This document shows, piece after piece, positions 54,379 to 62,088 of a DNA stretch of 64,000 nucleotides. The notes under the pieces are model-generated. The model was not told the DNA's origin, did not search any database, and saw only the letters and a program-made list of their open reading frames with translations. The stretch covers positions 1 to 64,000 of the forward strand of contig CAJOIR010000009.1 of the NCBI GenBank assembly GCA_905234685.1. The letters run 5' to 3'. Within the stretch, counting starts at the first letter, position 1. Each line of letters begins with the position of its first letter. The DNA comes from Paludibacteraceae bacterium (GTDB taxonomy: Bacteria > Bacteroidota > Bacteroidia > Bacteroidales > Paludibacteraceae). The position numbers and the translations under genes were made by a program.

Positions 54379-56115
54379 TCATTCATAATATTGCTTGAAC
54401 CAGTTGTTTCGGATAAGTCTGTCGGAGAGATCGTAACATTGTTCTTCTGTTAGTTCGCGATTTTTGATTGCAAGTGTGTCAAAGAGGTTTACTCCCAAGC
54501 CTTTCCAATAGTAATCGTTGCAACCTGTTACATGCATAATGGTCGGGAATATGTCCATTTGGTAGCATGGCTCATCAATAGTAATGGTTTCTGATATGTT
54601 GTCAGAAAGTATAATTAGAGGACAATATCCTTCGTTTACCCTGTAGTTGAGATTGTTTTGTTCTACATATTGGTGATATTTCTCTCTTGCTTTGTGGTAG
54701 AAGATGGTATGGTCACCTGTTATTATTACCGAAGTTTTCTGAAGCAGTGTATCGCTTGCAAGTTGTTCAAGCAACATATTAAGTCCGCTATCGAAATAAT
54801 AGACGCTCTTCATGTATTGTGACATATAAAGTGGCATGTCTTGTGGCAAAACAAGGTCTGAGCGCGAAGCACCATAATCAAATGGGGCATGAGTTGAAAG
54901 CGTAATGACCTGTATACAGTCATATCCGCCATGCAGGAGTTCTAAGGTTGTTTCAAATAGAATGCTGTCATTGGCATTACGGACAATAGTGGTGTCATAA
55001 TGATAAGCAGGACTCATATATTGTTGATTCCAAGACTCTATAGAATGCGGGAGAATAGTTGCTGCTTTTTTTGAACAGCAGTCTGCAATAGACGGGTATT
55101 GGTTATATGGAAACATATAGCATGTTACTCCTGAAGTTAGTGGTAATAATCCCGTGTTAATAATAAGTTGTCCGTCTGCAGAATTGCCACTGAGTGTCTG
55201 TTTCTTTATCTTATGTGCATGCAAATGCGGGTGTTGTTTCATATACTTGGATAAATGAGGCATTGATACTTCATTTACTGCCCAATCTTCCAAACTCTCA
55301 ACAATCACAATAATACAAGGATTTTTCAACATGCAATTTATGTGTGTGGTGGATAGCATGTTTCTCAAATCGTTATAATCAATAAAAGGTATTGTGTAGT
55401 TCTTTCTTAAATAAATATAATCATTGATTATATAACCTGCATCATGAATAATAGATGTTGAACATATCTGCCCGACTTTGGATGTTGTATGAAAGCATTT
55501 ACGCGTTTGTTCTGAGAAAGGGTTATAACTAAATACATCATTATAGCAAATATATTCATCGTTATAACTAAATTCATCTGTCTTTTCTTGATTGGCAATA
55601 AGAATTCCTGTGGAAAAATATGACAATGCGATGAATAAAGCAACTCCTATAAGCGGAGTATGCCAGAATCTTTTTGTGTTGATTACCTTGAGAGCAAGGG
55701 GTAAATAAGTAAGAGTCAGAAGAGGGAAGAGCAGGTCTTTCCAAGAAGTGAAGAAGATGACACTGCTCCAGAAACCTTTCATGTTGCCACCAAGTTGTAT
55801 TGTATAGATGTCGAAGTAGCCATCGTATGCTCGAAAATAAATAGCATTTGCTATACACCATAAATCTATAAAAAAGCCGACAATGACAGTCCAATACTGG
55901 CGCTTGGCAATGAAAACAAAACTCGCAATAAAGACCGAGATGGCAATCTTTGGTAACAACCAAGACCAGAAAAACAAAGGTGCATTCCAAAGACTCCTGA
56001 ACATCAGACCACCTGCGGTGATATGCTGAAATACAAGAATCTTGACAAAGATGATGAATGCAAAGAACAGAGAAAACCAACAAATGGCTTTGTTTCGTCG
56101 TATGTAATCAGGCAT
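54379..56115 (-). CDS. Lipoteichoic acid synthase-like sulfatase-fold membrane protein
   Basis: A 578-residue inner-membrane protein with about five N-terminal helices (residues 12-170) and an exported alkaline-phosphatase-fold domain: CIIVIVESLEDW (about 266-277), the GNSADGQL segment with a Ser or Thr nucleophile (about 309-316), STHAPFD and ITGDHTIFYH metal-binding His. It belongs to the LTA synthase/phosphoglycerol or phosphoethanolamine transferase-like group. In Bacteroidota these act on envelope lipids or glycans; the exact substrate is unknown. It follows folE by 6 nt. Its AT-rich composition continues from mid-porZ. Confidence 0.82.
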   Translation of the reverse strand: MPDYIRRNKAICWFSLFFAFIIFVKILVFQHITAGGLMFRSLWNAPLFFWSWLLPKIAISVFIASFVFIAKRQYWTVIVGFFIDLWCIANAIYFRAYDGYFDIYTIQLGGNMKGFWSSVIFFTSWKDLLFPLLTLTYLPLALKVINTKRFWHTPLIGVALFIALSYFSTGILIANQEKTDEFSYNDEYICYNDVFSYNPFSEQTRKCFHTTSKVGQICSTSIIHDAGYIINDYIYLRKNYTIPFIDYNDLRNMLSTTHINCMLKNPCIIVIVESLEDWAVNEVSMPHLSKYMKQHPHLHAHKIKKQTLSGNSADGQLIINTGLLPLTSGVTCYMFPYNQYPSIADCCSKKAATILPHSIESWNQQYMSPAYHYDTTIVRNANDSILFETTLELLHGGYDCIQVITLSTHAPFDYGASRSDLVLPQDMPLYMSQYMKSVYYFDSGLNMLLEQLASDTLLQKTSVIITGDHTIFYHKAREKYHQYVEQNNLNYRVNEGYCPLIILSDNISETITIDEPCYQMDIFPTIMHVTGCNDYYWKGLGVNLFDTLAIKNRELTEEQCYDLSDRLIRNNWFKQYYE

Positions 56116-56121
56116 GAGATG

Positions 56122-56706
56122 CTATCCTATTACCAGTTTCATGAATTCTTCGCGGGTTTTGGCCTGGTTGAAGGCTCCGGTGAAGTCAGATGTGACAGTC
56201 ATAGCATGCTGTTTCTGCACACCACGCATCTGCATGCAGAGGTGCTCAGCTTCGATGACTACCATCACACCCAATGGCTGCAGAGTGTCCTGAATGCAGT
56301 CCTTTATCTGTGTTGTGAGTCGCTCCTGCACCTGCAGACGGCGTGCAAAGACATCCACTACGCGTGCAATCTTGCTTAACCCGGTGATTCTGCCGTTAGG
56401 TATATATGCAATATGCACTTTGCCGAAGAAAGGCAGAAGGTGATGCTCGCAGAGCGAATAGAAGTCTATATCCTTCACCACCACCATCTGGCGGTAATCC
56501 TCTTCGAAGAGAGCGCTACGCAGTATCGCCTGCGGGTCTTCGTGATAGCCTTTAGTGAGAAACTGTATAGTCTTGCCAATGCGACGCGGCGTCTTAAGGA
56601 GTCCTTCGCGCTGAGGGTCTTCACCCATAAGCAGCAACTGCTTGCGTACCAAGTCAGCTGCCTGAGCAGTTATATCTTCGTTCGGTTCGAATGCCTGTAA
56701 AGCCAT
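56122..56706 (-). CDS. folE: GTP cyclohydrolase I
   Basis: First step of folate synthesis, turning GTP into dihydroneopterin triphosphate. The 194 residues show [26 protein letters not shown] with zinc ligands Cys 86 and His 89, [11 protein letters not shown] and [11 protein letters not shown] with Cys 157. Full-length and intact. It lies between the SPOR gene (66-nt gap of repeat text) and the LTA synthase-like gene. Confidence 0.97.
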   Translation of the reverse strand: MALQAFEPNEDITAQAADLVRKQLLLMGEDPQREGLLKTPRRIGKTIQFLTKGYHEDPQAILRSALFEEDYRQMVVVKDIDFYSLCEHHLLPFFGKVHIAYIPNGRITGLSKIARVVDVFARRLQVQERLTTQIKDCIQDTLQPLGVMVVIEAEHLCMQMRGVQKQHAMTVTSDFTGAFNQAKTREEFMKLVIG

Positions 56707-56772
56707 AAAGATATTTACGATTTGGTTATTTACGATTTAATCATTTAGATTTAGTCATTTGGTATTTGTCAT
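56707..56772. repeat. AT-rich micro-repeat between SPOR gene and folE (family A)
   Basis: The gap is almost wholly words such as ATATTTACGATTTGG, TTATTTACGATTTAATCATTT and ATTTGTCATTTAC, the same family as the 15-bp array at 39671-39730 in reverse. No promoter is apparent. Confidence 0.7.
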
Positions 56773-57219
56773 TTACTCCATGACTGTTATCTTGTCGCGG
56801 ACAGGATAGGTGTTGCCTTGCAGTTCAGGTAGTTTGCCTATGACCTCTTCTTTGAAGAGTTGTGCCTCCTCCAGAGTGCGGAAGTTGCCAAGGCGTACTT
56901 TCCAGAAGGGCGGATTGTACTGTACGTAAATCTCCGTCTCCAGTCCGCTGTCATCAATGAGTTTCTGTATGCGGAATGCCTCTGTCTTAGCTGTCTGCTG
57001 GTGGTTGCTTGAGAACACCTGCACACGATAACCCTGCACTTCGACCTGCTTACGTTCCTTTCCGCTCTGCTTGTCAAGCATGAGTTTGGTGATGGCAGAG
57101 TCCTGCACAACGGTCACATTGTCCTGCATGTGGCGTATGATACGCGGAATGCTATCCTCAGCGAAGACACCAAAGACTATGCATGACATAAACAATATTG
57201 CAAATAATCTGTTTCTCAT
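56773..57219 (-). CDS. SPOR-domain protein
   Basis: A 148-residue exported protein (signal ending IVFGVFAE) with a C-terminal SPOR domain (about 65-148): GYRVQVFSSNHQQTAKTEA, then YVQYNPPFWKVRLGNF and EAQLFKEEV. SPOR domains bind denuded peptidoglycan at division sites. The rest is a short linker. It is the middle gene of the minus-strand run with the nucleoside kinase upstream (39 nt) and folE downstream. Confidence 0.9.
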   Translation of the reverse strand: MRNRLFAILFMSCIVFGVFAEDSIPRIIRHMQDNVTVVQDSAITKLMLDKQSGKERKQVEVQGYRVQVFSSNHQQTAKTEAFRIQKLIDDSGLETEIYVQYNPPFWKVRLGNFRTLEEAQLFKEEVIGKLPELQGNTYPVRDKITVME

Positions 57220-57258
57220 TATAATACCAAATTATAGACTATCAACTACCATGCCAAT

Positions 57259-58947
57259 TTAGTAGCGGAAGGAAGAGCCACCGACAAACTCGCGCAGGAG
57301 TGAGGTCGGCGGAATCTCACGCTCCGGAATGGAGACGAAATACTGCAGGAATTTCAATAGTCGGTGCGCCTCTGTATATTCGTCACAGTATTTGGGTACT
57401 TCGGCAAGAATAAGCTCAGCATGACGCTTAAGCACAGCAAGCTCAAAGAGGAGTGCAGAGTTGAACATGACATCAGCGTTCTCCTGATAGGGGTAAATCC
57501 ACTTCTCCTCTCCGCGGCGCACACTAGCGGCACGTGCTATGGTCTCCTTTGCCGAGTAGTTACGGTAGCGGTAGTCGCGCACAATACGACGGATGAGACG
57601 TGTGTCGGTAGTAGGTATCCAGTTGTGGTTGTCAAGGTTGATGGTGGTAAGAGCCGAGACATAGATACGGAAAGTGGCAGAACGCGGTATGTTAGGAATG
57701 AGTTGCGGGTTGAGAGCGTGAATACCCTCCAGAATGATGATGTTGTCTTCCTCAATCTTGAGTTTATTGCCAAGGAAGTAACGCTTGCCGTCCTCGAAGT
57801 TGAAAGTCGGGAGATTTATCTCCTTGCCTTCAAGCAGGTCACCGAGTTGCTGCCGGAAGAGCTGAAGGTCAATAGCGTTAATGTCTTCGAAATCGTATTC
57901 TCCGTTCTCGTCTTTGGGTGTGTCCTCGCGGTTAACGAAGTAGTTGTCCATCGAGATGACGACAGGTGTGATGCCGTTAACGCGGAGTTGTATGGTCAGT
58001 CGCTTGGAGAATGTGGTCTTACCCGAAGAAGAAGGGCCTGAGATGAGCACGAACTTAGGTCTGCCTCCCTCACGGTTGGCAATCATGTCGGCAATCTGTG
58101 AGATCTTCTTCTCCTGCAGTGCCTCACTGAGTTTGATTATGTCGAAAGTCTTGTTCTTCTTGCATGCCACGTTCAGGTCGGCGACATTGTTGATATGCAT
58201 GAGTTGATTCCATGACTTGTACTCGTTGAATATGCCGAACATCTTGTCCTGTGTGATAGTGTCTTCGAGCCGTGAAGGGTCTTTACGGCAGGGAATGCGC
58301 ATGAGTATGCCATCGAAGTAAGGCTCGATGTCGTAGATCTGCAGATATCCAGAAGACGGCATGAGCACTCCTGCATAGTAGTCGATGTAGTCTCCCATGC
58401 GGAAGTAACGACTGTAAGGCATTCCGAGTGTCTCGAAGAGGCTGACTTCAGTCTCGTTACGCTCCTTGAAGAGCCGCATTACCTCCTTGGTCTGTTTCTC
58501 CTCGCAGACAATAGGTCTGTCTTCGGCGATAATCTTATGCATTTGCTGTCTGATGGCGTCAATGACGCTTCTGTCAACAGGCATAGGAGTCCGTTTGCCG
58601 TTCTCGTCCTTCTGCATAATCCTGCAGTAGTAGCCCTTGGAGATAGGGTGCTCAATACGGAGGTCAGCCTGCGGGAAGAGCTCGTGGACTGCGCAACTCA
58701 TCACCATAGAGAGTGTCCTTACATAACAACGCATGCCCGCGGCACATGAGATGTCAACAAACTCGATGTCTTTGGGCATGTAGATGAAGAAGTTGAGGTC
58801 TTCCAGTTTATAATTGACCTGAGCGGCGACTACGGGGAATCGGAGTTTGATACCAAGGGAGCGGTAAATCTCCATAAGCGAAGAACCACGGGGCACATCG
58901 TGATAAGTGCCTGTGTTCTTGCAGAAAATAGTGACAGTGGATTGCAT
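57259..58947 (-). CDS. Nucleoside (uridine kinase-like) kinase with N-terminal TGS and ThrRS-like domains
   Basis: A 562-residue cytoplasmic protein. N-terminal TGS-like segment (STVTIFCKNTGTYHDVPRGS), then a threonyl-tRNA synthetase second-additional-domain-like part (about 70-230), then a phosphoribulokinase/uridine kinase P-loop domain: VLISGPSSSGKTTFSKRL (about 298-315), MDNYFVNREDTP, LEGIHALNP. This fusion is common in Bacteroidota and other anaerobes and is annotated as nucleoside kinase; the precise substrate is not known. I chose ATG 58947; upstream in-frame sequence to 59070 lacks family similarity and contains the promoter. First gene of the run to 54.4 kb. Confidence 0.87.
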   Translation of the reverse strand: MQSTVTIFCKNTGTYHDVPRGSSLMEIYRSLGIKLRFPVVAAQVNYKLEDLNFFIYMPKDIEFVDISCAAGMRCYVRTLSMVMSCAVHELFPQADLRIEHPISKGYYCRIMQKDENGKRTPMPVDRSVIDAIRQQMHKIIAEDRPIVCEEKQTKEVMRLFKERNETEVSLFETLGMPYSRYFRMGDYIDYYAGVLMPSSGYLQIYDIEPYFDGILMRIPCRKDPSRLEDTITQDKMFGIFNEYKSWNQLMHINNVADLNVACKKNKTFDIIKLSEALQEKKISQIADMIANREGGRPKFVLISGPSSSGKTTFSKRLTIQLRVNGITPVVISMDNYFVNREDTPKDENGEYDFEDINAIDLQLFRQQLGDLLEGKEINLPTFNFEDGKRYFLGNKLKIEEDNIIILEGIHALNPQLIPNIPRSATFRIYVSALTTINLDNHNWIPTTDTRLIRRIVRDYRYRNYSAKETIARAASVRRGEEKWIYPYQENADVMFNSALLFELAVLKRHAELILAEVPKYCDEYTEAHRLLKFLQYFVSIPEREIPPTSLLREFVGGSSFRY

Positions 58948-58973
58948 AATACAAGACTGATTAATTATGCCTG

Positions 58974-59005
58974 CAAAAATAGTGTTATTTTCTGAAATGT
59001 GCAAG
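58974..59005 (-). promoter_or_regulatory. Candidate promoter for the nucleoside kinase gene
   Basis: On the minus strand CTTG (59005-59002), 20 nt, TATTTTTG (58981-58974). One mismatch in the first box; leader about 20-25 nt. Confidence 0.45.
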
Positions 59006-59103
59006 CGAAAAATACTGATAAAACGCAGTGAGTGAAACATTGCTCCGGTGTGCCTCCGGAGGGTGTGCAAAAGAAGGCAGAAACAAGGTTGATCCTTGCT
59101 TCA

Positions 59104-59213
59104 GGTTACGATGAGGTTACGATGAGGTCACGATGAGGTTACGATGCTCTATGCTTGAGGTCAGTATGAGGTTACTATGAGGTCAGTATGAGGTTACTAT
59201 GAGGTCTCTATGA
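59104..59213. repeat. Ten tandem 11-bp units
   Basis: Ten consecutive 11-bp units of the form GGTTACGATGA (variants GGTCAGTATGA, GGTTACTATGA, one degenerate) with exact 11-bp spacing over 110 bp. They fill the 302-nt gap between the hexosaminidase stop and the kinase promoter region. The unit is close to one helical turn. Confidence 0.85.
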
Positions 59214-59249
59214 CGATTGCTGGGAATATGACGGGAATATGCAGGTGAA

Positions 59250-61820
59250 TCAGTCTTTGAGAGAGAGGCGGGTGGTGTTGTTGATGAGTGCGGCGTCGGT
59301 TTGGAACGGCTCAGTGTATAAAGGAGAGTCGGCGGTAGGTTCAGAGCCGTCGAGTGTGTAACGAATCTGAGCTCCGGGTACGGCTTTGTTCATTGTGACA
59401 TAAACCTCTCTCTGCCTTTCAGAGGCGGAAGAAACATCTCCGGCAGTGGTGTTGCCGGTGTTTTCCGCCACCGTCTCGGCATGTATGCCGGGCTGCGAGA
59501 GGTGGAATGAGTAGCCGAGGTAATGGAGACGCGGAATCTCGTATTGCCAGAGCAGGCGGTTATAATGGTTGAGGGCGTCTTCGTAGCTGCCCTTCCACCT
59601 GTTGTTCCAGCAACGCTCGGCAGTGCCGAGGAGCTTTGGCAGCAGATAACGCTCAAGCTGGGCAGAGTTACGTATTGTCTCGCTCCAGAGCTGTGCCTGC
59701 ACTCCGCGCAGGTTTTTCGCGGAGTCAGGAATGAGTGCGGTCTTGTCGGAGCGGACGTATGCTTCGAGGTCGCGCTGCTCGCCTTTGAGAGTGCGTCTGA
59801 CTGAGAGATAGAGCGAGTCGGGCCTAAGGTCGAAGCTGCAATATTCGTCAACATAACCTCCCCAGTTGAGTCCGGACTCCTGCTCGTGGTTGAGGTAGCA
59901 CATGTCCATATACAGGTTGCATACACTGCAGACCATGACCGGATATCCGGCATTGGCAAGCCGGTAAGGCTTCTCGTCTCCACGCCACTCAGGCACGCTG
60001 TTCCAAGCATAGGTGAGTATGTTCTTTCCGGCGAAGCGCGGATTGGGGTTGCCGTTGCGGTAGGCGACCTCCTCCCATCCGGCGGTCTGCACGCCATACT
60101 CAGCAAGCATAGCAGCGATGGCCTCAAGGAAAGAATCCTTGAGAATTGAGATATTTACTATTTTGTCATTTGCGATTTGGTCATTTATTTGGTCATTGCG
60201 GATATTTTGCAACCCGGCTTCGGCAGGGTGCTGCAGAGCGTAAACGTATTCGGCGACTTTTGGTGAGCCCAACCATGCGCCCCGGGGCACTTCGTCGCCG
60301 CCTACATGGAAGATGGAGATGGGTGCCTCCGCCTCACGATACATAGCCATCATCTCGTCGATGACCTTCTGACAGAAGGTGTAGCATGAGGGGAGTGCGA
60401 TGCAGATGACGTTGTCGGTATAGTGCTGTGCGCTGACATAGCGGCTGGTATCCTGAAAGTCGGATAGGAGATACTCCTTAGCCTTGGCGGAGTCGGAGGC
60501 GGCATATCTCCAGTAACGTGCCTCCATAGCCTTTATGGCTGCGCGCGAATGCCCCGGCAGGTCAATCTCCGGCACGATGCTGACATGATGCTGTCTGGCA
60601 TAACGGAGAATCTCGATATAATCATTCCGGGTGAGGAACCCGTTGCCAGAGGCGGTGTTGTCGTTAGGATTCCATCCTCCGCTGTACATGGGGTAGAGAC
60701 AGTCGCGCTCGTCGGCGGTGTAGCCACGGCGTGAACCCACCTCAGTCAGTTCAGGCAGCCCCGGAATCTCGATACGCCAGCCTTCATCGTCGGTTAGATG
60801 AAGATGCAAGACGTTCATCTTGTACATGGCGAGAAGGTTGATGATGCGCATAATCTCCTGCTTGCCGGTGAAGTTGCGTGCAATGTCGAGCATGAGACCG
60901 CGGTGGGGTGTGTCAGGGTAGTCGGTGATGACACAGCATGGCATGATTTTGTACTGCCTCTTCAGTCGTGCAAGGGTCTCGTCGGCATACTGCAGACTGG
61001 CGCCCATATTGGATATATACACGTATATGGCATCGCTGTCGATGATGATGCTGTAGCCTTCAGGCGGCAGTGAGGTGTCGGGGTCGTAGTAGATACGCGC
61101 CTTCTGCAGGTCGCATGTGCCCTCGTTATAAACGATGCTCTTCGGCTCGGGGAGTATGGAGATAGCGAAACTGCTCGTGCCACTTTGTGCTGCGGACATA
61201 TTCTCTGCGTCAGACGACAAGTCTTCTAAGGCATGAAACCTCAGATTCTGCCTATAAACCTCTTCTCCGTCGGCATAAGGGAACCCTGCCACCTTGCGGC
61301 GGAATTCGTGAGCATCAGGCGAGTAGAGACATGTGAGATTTACAGGCAGAGGCTTGACGGAGGATTTTCTGCCGACAGGTTGTGACGGCATCTGTCCTGC
61401 GGTTGTGAGACGGGCATCAGCCTTGTCTCTGAAGATTACGAAAGCTCCCTGCGGCGCACCCGAGCGGCGCATGATGCTGCCTTTGTAGCGCAGAGTGAAA
61501 CTGCGGCTGCATGCAGGCGGCAGAGGGCGAAAGAGGACGGTAGGTGTGAGGCAATGATACGATGCCTGAATCTGCGTCAGGTGCACCTGTTCGCCTTCTG
61601 TGGCGAGAGGCTCGACCGACATCTGGTTCCAATATACCTCCCAGTTGCCGAAAAGAGTGTCGGCAGAAGTGTTTGAGAGGGTTATCATGCTTTCGCAAAC
61701 ACCTGTTTCAATGTCGTTGCCAAGATGGTGCCAGGTGATAGTGAAAGGAGCTGTGCGAGTGCAACTTACGAAGATAAGAGCGAATGCTGAAGCCAGAGCG
61801 GCGAGGGTGCGGTGTTTCAT
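59250..61820 (-). CDS. Beta-N-acetylhexosaminidase, GH20
   Basis: Releases terminal GlcNAc or GalNAc from glycans. The 856-residue lipoprotein (Cys 20, LIFVSC) has an N-terminal beta domain (about 25-225), a GH20b-like domain, then the GH20 barrel: HLHLTDDEGWRIEIPGLP, PEIDLPGHS and the catalytic pair in HVGGDEVP (about 508-509), WGGYVDEY. A C-terminal chitobiase-like beta domain (YVTMNKAVPGAQIRYTLDG) closes it. Residues about 541-560 (NDQINDQIAND) are encoded by a family A micro-repeat. It diverges from the GHL10-type gene. Confidence 0.94.
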   Translation of the reverse strand: MKHRTLAALASAFALIFVSCTRTAPFTITWHHLGNDIETGVCESMITLSNTSADTLFGNWEVYWNQMSVEPLATEGEQVHLTQIQASYHCLTPTVLFRPLPPACSRSFTLRYKGSIMRRSGAPQGAFVIFRDKADARLTTAGQMPSQPVGRKSSVKPLPVNLTCLYSPDAHEFRRKVAGFPYADGEEVYRQNLRFHALEDLSSDAENMSAAQSGTSSFAISILPEPKSIVYNEGTCDLQKARIYYDPDTSLPPEGYSIIIDSDAIYVYISNMGASLQYADETLARLKRQYKIMPCCVITDYPDTPHRGLMLDIARNFTGKQEIMRIINLLAMYKMNVLHLHLTDDEGWRIEIPGLPELTEVGSRRGYTADERDCLYPMYSGGWNPNDNTASGNGFLTRNDYIEILRYARQHHVSIVPEIDLPGHSRAAIKAMEARYWRYAASDSAKAKEYLLSDFQDTSRYVSAQHYTDNVICIALPSCYTFCQKVIDEMMAMYREAEAPISIFHVGGDEVPRGAWLGSPKVAEYVYALQHPAEAGLQNIRNDQINDQIANDKIVNISILKDSFLEAIAAMLAEYGVQTAGWEEVAYRNGNPNPRFAGKNILTYAWNSVPEWRGDEKPYRLANAGYPVMVCSVCNLYMDMCYLNHEQESGLNWGGYVDEYCSFDLRPDSLYLSVRRTLKGEQRDLEAYVRSDKTALIPDSAKNLRGVQAQLWSETIRNSAQLERYLLPKLLGTAERCWNNRWKGSYEDALNHYNRLLWQYEIPRLHYLGYSFHLSQPGIHAETVAENTGNTTAGDVSSASERQREVYVTMNKAVPGAQIRYTLDGSEPTADSPLYTEPFQTDAALINNTTRLSLKD
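60146..60208. repeat. Family A micro-repeat inside the hexosaminidase coding sequence
   Basis: ATATTTAC, TGTCATTTGCGATTTGG and TCATTTATTTGGTCATT match the intergenic words at 56707-56772. On the minus strand it is read in frame as a polar QINDQIANDK segment. Confidence 0.7.
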
Positions 61821-61848
61821 GGTATCGGGTGTGTGTGATTAGACTTTG

Positions 61849-61856
61849 CAAAGATA
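61849..61856 (-). promoter_or_regulatory. Promoter -7 box for the hexosaminidase gene
   Basis: TATCTTTG on the minus strand 29 nt before the ATG. A -33 candidate (CAAC at 61877-61880, minus GTTG) is only approximate. Confidence 0.5.
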
Positions 61857-61949
61857 GAAAATATATTTCTAACTGACAACAAAGGCAGGTGCCATAATAA
61901 AACATACAGGTATGAAAGTGTGTATTTGGGGCTGAATAGGGACGAAAAA

Positions 61950-61965
61950 TATGTTTTATAACATA
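61950..61965. repeat. 16-bp inverted repeat in the divergent control region
   Basis: TATGTT-TTAT-AACATA, roughly midway between the divergent hexosaminidase and GHL10-type starts. It could be an operator for a dimeric regulator of both genes. Confidence 0.4.
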
Positions 61966-61998
61966 AAAACGGCTATTTTTTGTATGTAAAAATAGCAG

Positions 61999-62006
61999 TA
62001 ACTTTG
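61999..62006 (+). promoter_or_regulatory. Promoter -7 box for the GHL10-type gene
   Basis: TAACTTTG, 82 nt before the ATG. The nearest TTTG (61979-61982) is 16 nt upstream, shorter than usual. Confidence 0.45.
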
Positions 62007-62088
62007 TCACGTTATTGTGCGCGCATGTGCGAGGACAGCACAATATATAACGAAACATTTCGTAATGTTGTGAAAATCAGAAGAGCGT

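Noticed and set aside
58948..59070. N-terminal extension of the nucleoside kinase
   Set aside because: Contains the promoter and no domain; ATG 58947 begins the TGS domain.
59104..59213. Possible CRISPR array
   Set aside because: Units are 11 bp with no spacers between them and no cas gene is in the window.
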